Below, one piece after another: positions 1 through 5,885 of a stretch of DNA of 5,904 nt. The first letter of the stretch is position 1, and every line of letters begins with the position of its first letter. The stretch is from the NCBI GenBank assembly GCA_002773975.1, contig PEZR01000046.1, forward strand, positions 2,982-8,885, in the 5' to 3' direction. A program made the translations under genes and the position numbers. The notes beneath the pieces were generated by a model. The model saw only the letters and a list, made by a program, of their open reading frames with translations, was not told the DNA's origin and made no database searches. This DNA comes from Bdellovibrio sp. CG10_big_fil_rev_8_21_14_0_10_47_8. GTDB lineage: Bacteria; Bdellovibrionota; Bdellovibrionia; Bdellovibrionales; Bdellovibrionaceae.

Positions 1-310
1 AAATCGCGCGAGTCGCCCTCGTCGTTTCTTTGATAAATCCGGCATCGGTAAAGATACCGCTCATGATCACCACATCTAAAACATTGGCAGGAAATTTTTT
101 TCGGATGCTGGTTACAAAATCAACACCACTCCCCCCCGGCAAAAGACAATCCACAAAAAGAGTGGCCACCGTGAATTTCCCAAGATATTCGTTCATCTCG
201 GTCGTCTGATTCGTCCAAAAAACTTCGTATCCTGAACGCTCAAAGGCCGCCGTCATTGCAGCAGCAATAACGTTGTCATCTTCTAAAATGGCAATACGAG
301 CCTTAGCCAT
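1..310 (-). CDS. Response regulator receiver (REC) domain protein, 3' end outside window
   Basis: The first 103 codons are present; the gene continues past the left edge. The translation begins MAKARIAILEDDNVIAAAM and is a typical CheY-like receiver. It has an acidic pocket at E10-D11-D12, a phospho-acceptor aspartate D54 in the strand FVDCLLPG, the P58-G59 turn after it, and the switch Ser84 in VIMSG. The conserved Lys of the fifth strand lies beyond the edge, so it cannot be said whether the protein is a lone receiver (about 120-130 aa) or carries an output domain. The ATG at 308-310 is preceded by GGAGGA at 322-327, 11 bases upstream, slightly far but usable. The gene lies 128 bp downstream of the STAS gene on the same strand, so it may belong to the same signalling locus, though a hairpin lies between them. 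A receiver is known to accept phosphate from a histidine kinase; no such kinase is visible here. Confidence 0.93.
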   Translation of the reverse strand, partial: MAKARIAILEDDNVIAAAMTAAFERSGYEVFWTNQTTEMNEYLGKFTVATLFVDCLLPGGSGVDFVTSIRKKFPANVLDVVIMSGIFTDAGFIKETTRATRAI

Positions 311-438
311 AGTAACGAAGTTCCTCCACTCACCCTCTTCGGAAAAAAATGGCCATCGGTTGACTGATTTTTAAGGGGCAGGACTGGACCTTGGTCGAAA
401 AACCATGAGCTAGAGAGCCGATCTCGCTGGATCGAGCT
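311..438. other. Intergenic gap between STAS gene and response regulator gene
   Basis: This 128-bp stretch holds the ribosome binding site of the receiver gene (322-327), most of the hairpin at 414-440, an A7 run at 343-349 (T7 on the minus strand) next to the 8-base palindrome ATGGCCAT, and a T5 run on the minus strand at 398-402. No convincing sigma-70 promoter pair was found by eye for the receiver gene, so it could be expressed by read-through or from a promoter type that I cannot recognise. Confidence 0.5.
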
Positions 439-440
439 CT
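414..440 (-). terminator. Imperfect hairpin overlapping the STAS stop codon, possible weak terminator
   Basis: Read on the minus strand, AGAGC-T-CGATC, loop CAGCGA, then GATCG-GCTCT, gives a 10-bp stem with one bulged T. It starts within the TAG stop of the STAS gene (439-441). The nearest T run (five T, 398-402) is 11 bases past the stem, too far for a standard intrinsic terminator. It may therefore be a partial terminator, an attenuating structure or a 3'-end stabiliser of the cassette mRNA. The stem is seen directly; its function is inferred. Confidence 0.4.
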
Positions 441-909
441 ATTTTTTCAGAAATTTGAAATATTTAGCCTCAACAACGTCCATTTCCATCTCTTTGCCCT
501 CGTCATCTTTGACCACGGGTGGAGTCTGTAGACCCTGCTCAGTGAACTCTTTGCCCTCAGTGAAAAGAACATTCTTCTCCGCACCAGAATCATCGCTGTA
601 ATAAGGCACGTAAAAGGACTTTACTCGACCCTGCGCTGGTAAAAATCCCTGCACCATATTGATCTGATCCACGATGATTTTGGGGCACTCAAAGTATTCT
701 ACTTTGGCTGATCCCGCAGTACCAATCCATTTGATCCACTCGCGAATACCACAAGAGTTGATCGATTTAACGGCCCCCAAGTGCACTTCAACCGAAGTTG
801 CCCCGGCCAATTGATAGGGTGAAAAATCCACATCCTCGTCAATGGTTCCAGAGATGGAAACTTTAAAATCAGAAGCTGACTTGTCGACTTTAAATTCGTA
901 CTTACCCAT
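439..909 (-). CDS. STAS-domain protein (RsbV/SpoIIAA-like anti-sigma antagonist) with a cysteine-free C-terminal tail
   Basis: This 156-residue protein is the likely switch component of the cassette. Residues ~1-95 fit a small STAS fold: strands KYEFKV and FKVSISG, then EVHLGAVKSINSCGIREWI. Aligning INSCG (50-54) with the MDSSG motif of SpoIIAA places Ser52 on the phosphorylated serine, with Asn51 in place of the usual Asp. In known systems this serine is phosphorylated by the GHKL kinase and dephosphorylated by the SpoIIE-type phosphatase, and the dephosphorylated form binds the kinase. At 156 aa it is longer than the usual ~110. The tail (~96-156) has PYYSDDSG (102-109) and KDDEGKEMEMD (134-144), where I recall CxxC knuckles in related proteins. 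The only cysteines are C53 and C75. The ATG at 907-909 has AAGGAA six or fewer bases upstream (915-920). It lies 33 bp after the kinase gene. The STAS call is from motifs, not from a profile search. Confidence 0.8.
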   Translation of the reverse strand: MGKYEFKVDKSASDFKVSISGTIDEDVDFSPYQLAGATSVEVHLGAVKSINSCGIREWIKWIGTAGSAKVEYFECPKIIVDQINMVQGFLPAQGRVKSFYVPYYSDDSGAEKNVLFTEGKEFTEQGLQTPPVVKDDEGKEMEMDVVEAKYFKFLKK

Positions 910-942
910 AACTCTTCCTTACCTCAAGATTGAGTGTATCAA

Positions 943-1773
943 TTAAACGCAAAACCAATGAAGACTTTTTTTCATGTTTTCTCTCTGCTTAATGCTGGTC
1001 CCCGTAGGAATAACGCAAGTCACCTTGGTCTGAGCTCCCGGACGAACGCCCAGAATCATCCCTACCGAATTCTCAAAAAGAATCACACAGCCCAAGCCAG
1101 CGCCACCGGTATTTCTCATGTTGATGGCCTCACCTGCACCTCGTTCATAGACCTCATTCATGCGACCTAAAAACTTTTCAGTGTCCAAAGAACCAAAGGG
1201 ATCGGAACAAGATACCTGCAATGACCCCTCAAGATCCGCCAAAAAAAATTCACAGGTCCCACCTTGAAAAATAAGGCCCTTTTTATGTGCCTCACGTGGA
1301 GCATCGATGATCGCATTCATGTAAAGCTCTTCAATAATTGACGTGACTGTTTCGGCCAAAGAAGCACCCTTGAGCTCTTGAACAAACTGGCGGACCTCGG
1401 CTTTGATCTTTTCTTTTTCATCCGAAGAAGAGAAAATAATTCGATGGGAATTCACGGTCTTTTTATTGATCAGACAAAACTGAGATTCGAAATATCGCTC
1501 AGGGTTGTCCATGACTGTAGCGGCGATCTCTAAGTCAGAGTCAAATCTGCCAGAATTTCTCTGCACCAGGTGTTTGATTTTTTTTTCAAAAACATGAGCG
1601 ACGACTTGAGGTGAGCTCAACGAATCGTCGACATAAATACACGACTCTTTTACTTTGGCATTGCTTCCAGTTGGCACCTCGCTGATTGGTTCCACCAAAA
1701 TAGACTCCCACTCTTGGCTCAAGTCAGTTGGAAGTTCAGACACCCAGGACTTTAGATTTGAATGAAACCTCAT
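943..1773 (-). CDS. GHKL-type serine kinase / anti-sigma-like ATPase (RsbW/SpoIIAB-like) with N-terminal extension
   Basis: With a start at 1773 the product has 276 residues. The C-terminal part (~108-260) is a GHKL ATPase: N box IIEELYMNAI with E149 as likely general base and N153 for magnesium, an ATP-contact motif SCSDPFG at 188-194 with D191, and a glycine-rich lid GGAGLG at 223-228. E149-x3-N153 matches the E-x3-N pattern of SpoIIAB, so phosphotransfer to the STAS protein is plausible. RsbW and SpoIIAB have about 145-160 residues; the first ~105 here are additional and I do not recognise them. The ATG at 1771-1773 is chosen over a TTG at 1789-1791 because it forms an ATGA overlap with the phosphatase stop (1770-1772) and has AGAGGA (1780-1785) six bases upstream. 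The overlap implies translational coupling with the phosphatase, its expected antagonist. The protein is probably cytoplasmic; no membrane segment was seen. Confidence 0.9.
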   Translation of the reverse strand: MRFHSNLKSWVSELPTDLSQEWESILVEPISEVPTGSNAKVKESCIYVDDSLSSPQVVAHVFEKKIKHLVQRNSGRFDSDLEIAATVMDNPERYFESQFCLINKKTVNSHRIIFSSSDEKEKIKAEVRQFVQELKGASLAETVTSIIEELYMNAIIDAPREAHKKGLIFQGGTCEFFLADLEGSLQVSCSDPFGSLDTEKFLGRMNEVYERGAGEAINMRNTGGAGLGCVILFENSVGMILGVRPGAQTKVTCVIPTGTSIKQRENMKKSLHWFCV

Positions 1774-3608
1774 ACCCCGTCCTCTGAACAACGGGTCATA
1801 AAGAATGTGATGTCATCTTTCAGCGGAGCCCCTTTTCGATATTCAGAAAATTGAGCCACCATCGTGCTCACAGATTCTTCAATCGGAGGAAATGAAGAGT
1901 TGGTGCTAATGATGGACTTGATAAACTCGCGCTCACCCCACGAGTCTTTGGCTGGATTCTCGATATCTGGAATCCCGTCCGTATAGAATAAAATTCGATC
2001 CCCAGCATTCAACTGCACGGTCGTCTGTTCGTATTTCGTCTCACGCTCCTGACCCAAACGTGGGCTGTTCACTTCATTCAACGGAATAAGATCTCGTTTC
2101 TTCAAGTCACCCTCTTTTTGCTGAATCAAAAACGGCGCCTCGTGACTGGCGTTGGCATATGTTAATAGTTTGGTCACAGGATCGTAACAGGCCAGAAAAA
2201 AGGTCATCATGATTCGGCCCTTGCTGACATCATAGATCGCTCGATTTAAAAGCTCCATCGCATGTGCGGGATCGACATTCAGTCTTTCAATAATTGTCGC
2301 AGCCGATTTTGCCGCACTGGTGATAAGAGCTGCCGGAGCTCCGTGCCCAGTGGCATCACCAATCCACAAGAAAACTTTTCCATCCACTTCGCAGTAATGC
2401 CACCAGTCACCGCCACACTCACTCGCAGGTTCATAGTGACCAGATATCTGCAAACCACCCATGGTCGCTTGAGTCGGCGGGAACAGCGTCTCTTGAACGG
2501 TTTGAGCCGTCTTCAATTCCGACTCCATCCGCGCTTTCTCGGCCGTCTCGCCCATCAATCGAGAGACCTCGCCGGCCATCGCATTAAAAGACTCGGCCAG
2601 CCCGCCGATTTCATCCCGAGAGCGCACAGCCACTCGAATATCAAAATGCCCTTCCGCAACCTGCCTGGTGGCGCTGGCCAAAGCCGTGAGCGCCGATGTG
2701 AGAGACCCCGAGGCAAAAAGACTAACGATCACCGAGGCCGCCAGCAACAAGACGAAAAACACCAGAGAACGTCGGATCAAAATATCGACCGCTCTCAGTG
2801 CTTCTGCACGATCCACCACTGAAATAACGGTCAGCTCGCCAAAATTAGAGCGTGAGAATGAAGCCAATAAACTTTTCCCCTGGCCTCCCTGGACGAGCTC
2901 TGTTCCGGAATTTAGATTTTTCTCTTTGGCGCTCGCCAAAAAGTCCAAGGGCATTTTCTGGCTCAAGTAACTCGCTTCAGATCCAGCAGGACCAAATAAA
3001 ATAAAACCTTGGTCATTGACCAAAAATACCTCTGATCCACTGGTCGCACGAAAGCTATTGGCAAGATCCGGCAGACGACTCATGATCATAAAAATTTTCA
3101 CATCCGGAGATCGATCGTTAACCACCCGTTCAACCAACAAAATTCGATCGTCCTTGAAGGGAACCCGCAGGAGCCGCCCTTTTTCCAGAGATTCGCTGAG
3201 CAAGGGTGTGACGTCTTGAAAACTCAAGATATCCCGGTCACCAGATCCAACAATTTTTTCAACGATTCCAGATTTTTCAAATTTTCCTTCCGGATTTTTT
3301 GAATAAACTGCAACCCAATCTAACTTTCCTTCGGACTCAAACACGGCCTTCGCGACCGGGCCAAAACTTCCTGAGAGAAGAAACTCTTGCATGACTGGTT
3401 TTGAGAGCGAAAGTACACTGTTGAGATCGGTGGTCGACTGAGATGAAAGCGTTCTTGCCAAGGACGAACCACTCTCAAAAACATAGGCCAACTTGTCACT
3501 TTCGAAAACTCGAACAGCCAGCACGAGATAGAGTGACAATGTCACCAGTGGCACCAGGGTCAGTAGTAATAGAATTTTATAGCGGATGCTAAGCCCACGG
3601 TGATTCAT
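1770..3608 (-). CDS. Membrane-bound PP2C/SpoIIE-type serine phosphatase with extracytoplasmic sensor and HAMP (RsbU-like)
   Basis: This 612-residue protein probably sits in the inner membrane and dephosphorylates the STAS partner. In order it has a first membrane segment (~11-32); a cysteine-free periplasmic region (~33-278) whose EVFLVNDQGFILFGP (193-207) resembles a Cache-type sensor; a second membrane segment (~281-300); HAMP (~301-353, with DEIGGLAESFNAMAGEV); a linker ELKTAQTVQETLFPP (364-378) typical just before SpoIIE domains; and the PP2C/SpoIIE domain (~380-608). Metal-binding positions appear intact: D401 in CGGDWW, D418 in IGDATGHG, D544 in FYTDG and D598-D599 in LKDDITF. The usual second Asp after GGD (as in GGDYYD) is a His here (GGDWWHY). 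The gene opens the cassette and overlaps the kinase gene by ATGA. Its ATG at 3606-3608 has no clear Shine-Dalgarno sequence, and an in-frame TAA lies four codons upstream, so no earlier start is close. The sensed signal is unknown. Confidence 0.95.
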   Translation of the reverse strand: MNHRGLSIRYKILLLLTLVPLVTLSLYLVLAVRVFESDKLAYVFESGSSLARTLSSQSTTDLNSVLSLSKPVMQEFLLSGSFGPVAKAVFESEGKLDWVAVYSKNPEGKFEKSGIVEKIVGSGDRDILSFQDVTPLLSESLEKGRLLRVPFKDDRILLVERVVNDRSPDVKIFMIMSRLPDLANSFRATSGSEVFLVNDQGFILFGPAGSEASYLSQKMPLDFLASAKEKNLNSGTELVQGGQGKSLLASFSRSNFGELTVISVVDRAEALRAVDILIRRSLVFFVLLLAASVIVSLFASGSLTSALTALASATRQVAEGHFDIRVAVRSRDEIGGLAESFNAMAGEVSRLMGETAEKARMESELKTAQTVQETLFPPTQATMGGLQISGHYEPASECGGDWWHYCEVDGKVFLWIGDATGHGAPAALITSAAKSAATIIERLNVDPAHAMELLNRAIYDVSKGRIMMTFFLACYDPVTKLLTYANASHEAPFLIQQKEGDLKKRDLIPLNEVNSPRLGQERETKYEQTTVQLNAGDRILFYTDGIPDIENPAKDSWGEREFIKSIISTNSSFPPIEESVSTMVAQFSEYRKGAPLKDDITFFMTRCSEDGV

Positions 3609-3616
3609 CTTGAGAT

Positions 3617-3622
3617 ATTATG
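3617..3622 (-). promoter_or_regulatory. Candidate -10 element of the phosphatase cassette (possibly leaderless)
   Basis: On the minus strand CATAAT matches the sigma-70 -10 consensus at five of six positions and ends 8 bases before the ATG at 3608. A transcript starting ~7 bases after it would begin almost at the ATG, which agrees with the missing Shine-Dalgarno sequence. The 17-base-spaced -35 position (TTTCTG) is poor, so this is a weak call. Confidence 0.22.
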
Positions 3623-3643
3623 GCGCGAGATGCTGTAAGCAGA

Positions 3644-3671
3644 AAAGGACTAGAAACGGAATCAGTCCTTT
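3644..3671. repeat. Perfect 8-bp inverted repeat in the divergent promoter region
   Basis: AAAGGACT (3644-3651) and AGTCCTTT (3664-3671) are exact reverse complements separated by 12 bases. The centre-to-centre distance of 20 bp, about two helical turns, suits a dimeric regulator binding one face of DNA. The same arms could form an RNA hairpin in a leader transcript. It lies 36 bases upstream of the phosphatase ATG and over 100 bases upstream of the FecR start. The repeat is seen directly; an operator role is inferred. Confidence 0.5.
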
Positions 3672-3776
3672 CTCCGCCCAAGGTCCGGCTTTTCCCCTGG
3701 ACATCCATCCAGTTCGGGCAAGATTCAACACCCAATTATTCAGAGAATTCCCAGACTTTCCGAACAGTTGATAGCA

Positions 3777-5882
3777 ATGTTTTGGCGTCATTTTAACTCT
3801 ACCGACAAAAAAATATTTGCGGCCGCCTTGGCCGCGGTCTTTGCTATGCTTTACCTGCTCTATGATGATTCTCTGATTCTTCCTGGCGACAACGGCAGCA
3901 ATCTGAATTCGATCGGAAAAATCAGCATCACCAGCAACGATGTTCGACGAAAAGTCTCGCGGCAATTTGTCTGGCGTTCAGCGAAATCCAGTGACAAGGT
4001 TCATCTCGGCGACAGCCTCTTCACGGGAAAAGATTCCTCTGCTGAAATCAAACTCGATGATGGACGACAACTGACCGTGCAGGAAAACTCGCTGATCGTG
4101 TTCAACAATGTCGGCAATCAGCTGAACCTGGATCTCCGCTTTGGACAACTGAACGGAACCATCGACGGATGTTTGAAGGTCAACGTTCAGGGTGAATCTG
4201 TGGACATCTGCGGCGATAAATCTAAACTGGAAATCAAATCCGATGGCTCGGTCAATGTTCAGGAGGGCTCGGCCAAACTGTCCTCTGCCAAGGGCAGCAA
4301 AGAGATCAAAGCCGAACCGCCCAAGGAGCTGGCCTGGACCCCGGTCCCCAAACCAACTCATTTCCATACTCATCAGGAAAGGCCCCTGATTCTTTCTTGG
4401 CAAAGCTTCCCAGGTGCGCTCAAGTATCGCACCCGACTTTCCAAAGAAAAGGACTTTCAGTCGTTGGCCATGGACACCACCAGCAAACGAAATGGCCTCC
4501 AAACCCGACGATATCCCGAGTCCGGGGAATATTTCGTTCAAGTCGAAGCAGAAAATGAACACAAACAGGTGATTGCAATCAGTTCGATCGAAAAAATATC
4601 ATTTGTAAAACTCGAGGCTCCCGAAATTATTGCCCCTGCTGACAAGACTACGTTGACTTTCAAAGTCAACGCCGATGGAGAGTTGATAAAACCCATTCAG
4701 GTCGATGTTCAATGGAAAACCCTCAAGGAAACCGCATCTCAATATAAGGTCGAAGTCAGCTCGACCGCGGATTTTACCGACGTGATCGCACAAACCGAGG
4801 TCGCCGATCTTCACTGGACGACCCCAAGTCTCGCTGTGGGAACCTATTTTGTTCACGTGCAGGAAATCAACGAAGCCGCCGGCAAAGAAAACCCTTGGTC
4901 TCTGCCCGTCGAGTTCACTGTCGACACAGACCGACCTGCCAAATTGCCCGCACCCAAATTACTGACCAAAGAAATCGAATATCTTGGCCCCAGTGAACAG
5001 CCCATCACCATGGAATGGTCTCCGGTTTCAGAGGCAAAAAATTACGTGGTTGAAATTTCGAGCAAAGAAGACTTCAGTCAGATCGAAGTCTCCACCGAAA
5101 CCGATAAAACACAATGGTCGCTTCCCTCTTACCATCCTGGCCGGAGTTTTTTCCGTGTCCATGCCAAGACCGCCAAAGGAACCCTGGGGCAATTCAGCGA
5201 CACCGGCGACCTCACAGTCAAAGTTAAAAGACCAGTTTTACTTCCCGTCGAGCCCACCGTTATTTTTGGAAAAACGCCAGAAGACCCCGGCGATCCACAA
5301 GAAGTAAATGTCGGCTGGAGTGACCTGCAGATCGTCGACTCTTATCTCTTGGAAATATCCGAACAAAAAGACTTTACCGACAAAGTTGAAGTATTGAGCA
5401 AAGCTGTGGAAACCAAAGTCACCCTGCCAAAGCCTGGACAATTCTTCTGGCGAGTCAAAGGGTTGGGCACCGACGGCAAACCGGTCACTCGTTTTTCAGA
5501 CGTCGGCCAGATGGACTATATCTTGAAGGTTCCGCTCGCGCAGCCAATTCTGATCGAGCCTGACCATCAAACAACGCTCTTTTTCCAAGGGAACATGAAT
5601 CCTTATATCTGGGTTTCGTGGAAGCCTGTTCGTCAAGCCACGGGATATCTGCTCGAAGTAGCCACGGATGAGGAGTTCAATCAAAAAGTCTTTTCCACCA
5701 CCGTGTCCGAAGCTCGGTACTTGATCAAAACAAAAATGCCACAGGGCCCTTTGTTCTGGCGGGTTCAAGCACAAGGCGAAGACAGTAAAATATCCCACTG
5801 GTCAGACACTCGGCAAATGATCGTGTGGACAGGAAGTAGTCCTTCTAGGCATCGAGTCCCCGCCAACAAAGGAAGTCATTGA
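3777..5882 (+). CDS. Membrane-anchored FecR-domain protein with five FN3-like repeats
   Basis: From the ATG at 3777 the product has 701 residues; a TTG nine bases upstream is the alternative start, and neither has a clear ribosome binding site. A short positive N-terminus (R4, K11, K12) is followed by one membrane segment (13-29), placing the rest in the periplasm. Residues ~47-168 are a FecR-type domain: LGDSLFTGKDSSAEIKLDDG, then LRFGQLNG. It contains the only two cysteines, C132 and C145, which could form a disulfide. Five FN3-like repeats follow (~204-277, 308-382, 410-481, 509-583, 610-683). Each has a Trp near its start (W208, 313, 414, 514, 615), a DF-like motif 19-20 residues on, and an F-x-V or FWRV strand. 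Classical FecR carries a cytoplasmic anti-sigma part before its membrane helix; only 12 residues precede the helix here, so sigma control of that kind is unlikely. A scaffold or ligand-binding role in the envelope is inferred. The gene is divergent from the partner-switch cassette. Confidence 0.88.
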   Translation: MFWRHFNSTDKKIFAAALAAVFAMLYLLYDDSLILPGDNGSNLNSIGKISITSNDVRRKVSRQFVWRSAKSSDKVHLGDSLFTGKDSSAEIKLDDGRQLTVQENSLIVFNNVGNQLNLDLRFGQLNGTIDGCLKVNVQGESVDICGDKSKLEIKSDGSVNVQEGSAKLSSAKGSKEIKAEPPKELAWTPVPKPTHFHTHQERPLILSWQSFPGALKYRTRLSKEKDFQSLAMDTTSKRNGLQTRRYPESGEYFVQVEAENEHKQVIAISSIEKISFVKLEAPEIIAPADKTTLTFKVNADGELIKPIQVDVQWKTLKETASQYKVEVSSTADFTDVIAQTEVADLHWTTPSLAVGTYFVHVQEINEAAGKENPWSLPVEFTVDTDRPAKLPAPKLLTKEIEYLGPSEQPITMEWSPVSEAKNYVVEISSKEDFSQIEVSTETDKTQWSLPSYHPGRSFFRVHAKTAKGTLGQFSDTGDLTVKVKRPVLLPVEPTVIFGKTPEDPGDPQEVNVGWSDLQIVDSYLLEISEQKDFTDKVEVLSKAVETKVTLPKPGQFFWRVKGLGTDGKPVTRFSDVGQMDYILKVPLAQPILIEPDHQTTLFFQGNMNPYIWVSWKPVRQATGYLLEVATDEEFNQKVFSTTVSEARYLIKTKMPQGPLFWRVQAQGEDSKISHWSDTRQMIVWTGSSPSRHRVPANKGSH

Positions 5883-5885
5883 GTC

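Larger units (their letters stand above)
3609..3776. promoter_or_regulatory. Divergent intergenic region between phosphatase cassette and FecR gene
   Basis: This 168-bp region must hold the start signals for both divergent units. It contains a perfect 8-bp inverted repeat (3644-3671), a possible minus-strand -10 element (3617-3622), and AT-rich DNA around 3721-3747 in front of the FecR gene. No convincing -35/-10 pair for the plus strand was identified. A minus-strand open frame crosses the region but starts with TTG inside the FecR gene, has no recognisable content and is not called as a gene. Confidence 0.6.

Noticed and set aside
343..357. Palindrome ATGGCCAT followed by T7 on the minus strand as an intrinsic terminator
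   Set aside because: The palindrome has no room for a loop, so it cannot form a stable terminator stem; it also lies just upstream of the receiver start.
934..1170. Plus-strand open frame of 78 codons
   Set aside because: It is antisense to the GHKL lid region of the kinase, with no ribosome binding site or domain content.
2262..2970. Two overlapping plus-strand open frames (2262-2822 and 2668-2970)
   Set aside because: Both are antisense to the well-supported phosphatase gene; their Arg- and Ser-rich, low-complexity translations are typical of shadows.
3679..3706. GTCC ... GGAC short inverted repeat in the intergenic region
   Set aside because: The arms are only four bases long with a 12-base loop, expected by chance in this GC-rich patch.
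3713..3739. TTCGGG and AATTAT as a plus-strand promoter for the FecR gene
   Set aside because: Both elements match the consensus poorly and the 15-base spacing is short.
3618..3965. Minus-strand open frame of 115 codons between the phosphatase and FecR genes
   Set aside because: It starts with TTG inside the FecR coding region, has no recognisable motif, and covers the divergent promoter region and the FecR membrane anchor.
3978..4562. Long minus-strand open frame of 194 codons
   Set aside because: It lies entirely antisense to the FecR domain and first repeat, which have clear family motifs; the content looks like a reverse-frame shadow.
4984..5307. Plus-strand open frame in another phase within the FecR gene, and the minus-strand frames at 4599-4856, 5238-5441 and 5496-5798
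   Set aside because: They lie wholly inside the FN3-like repeat region, whose reading frame is well supported by the repeat pattern.
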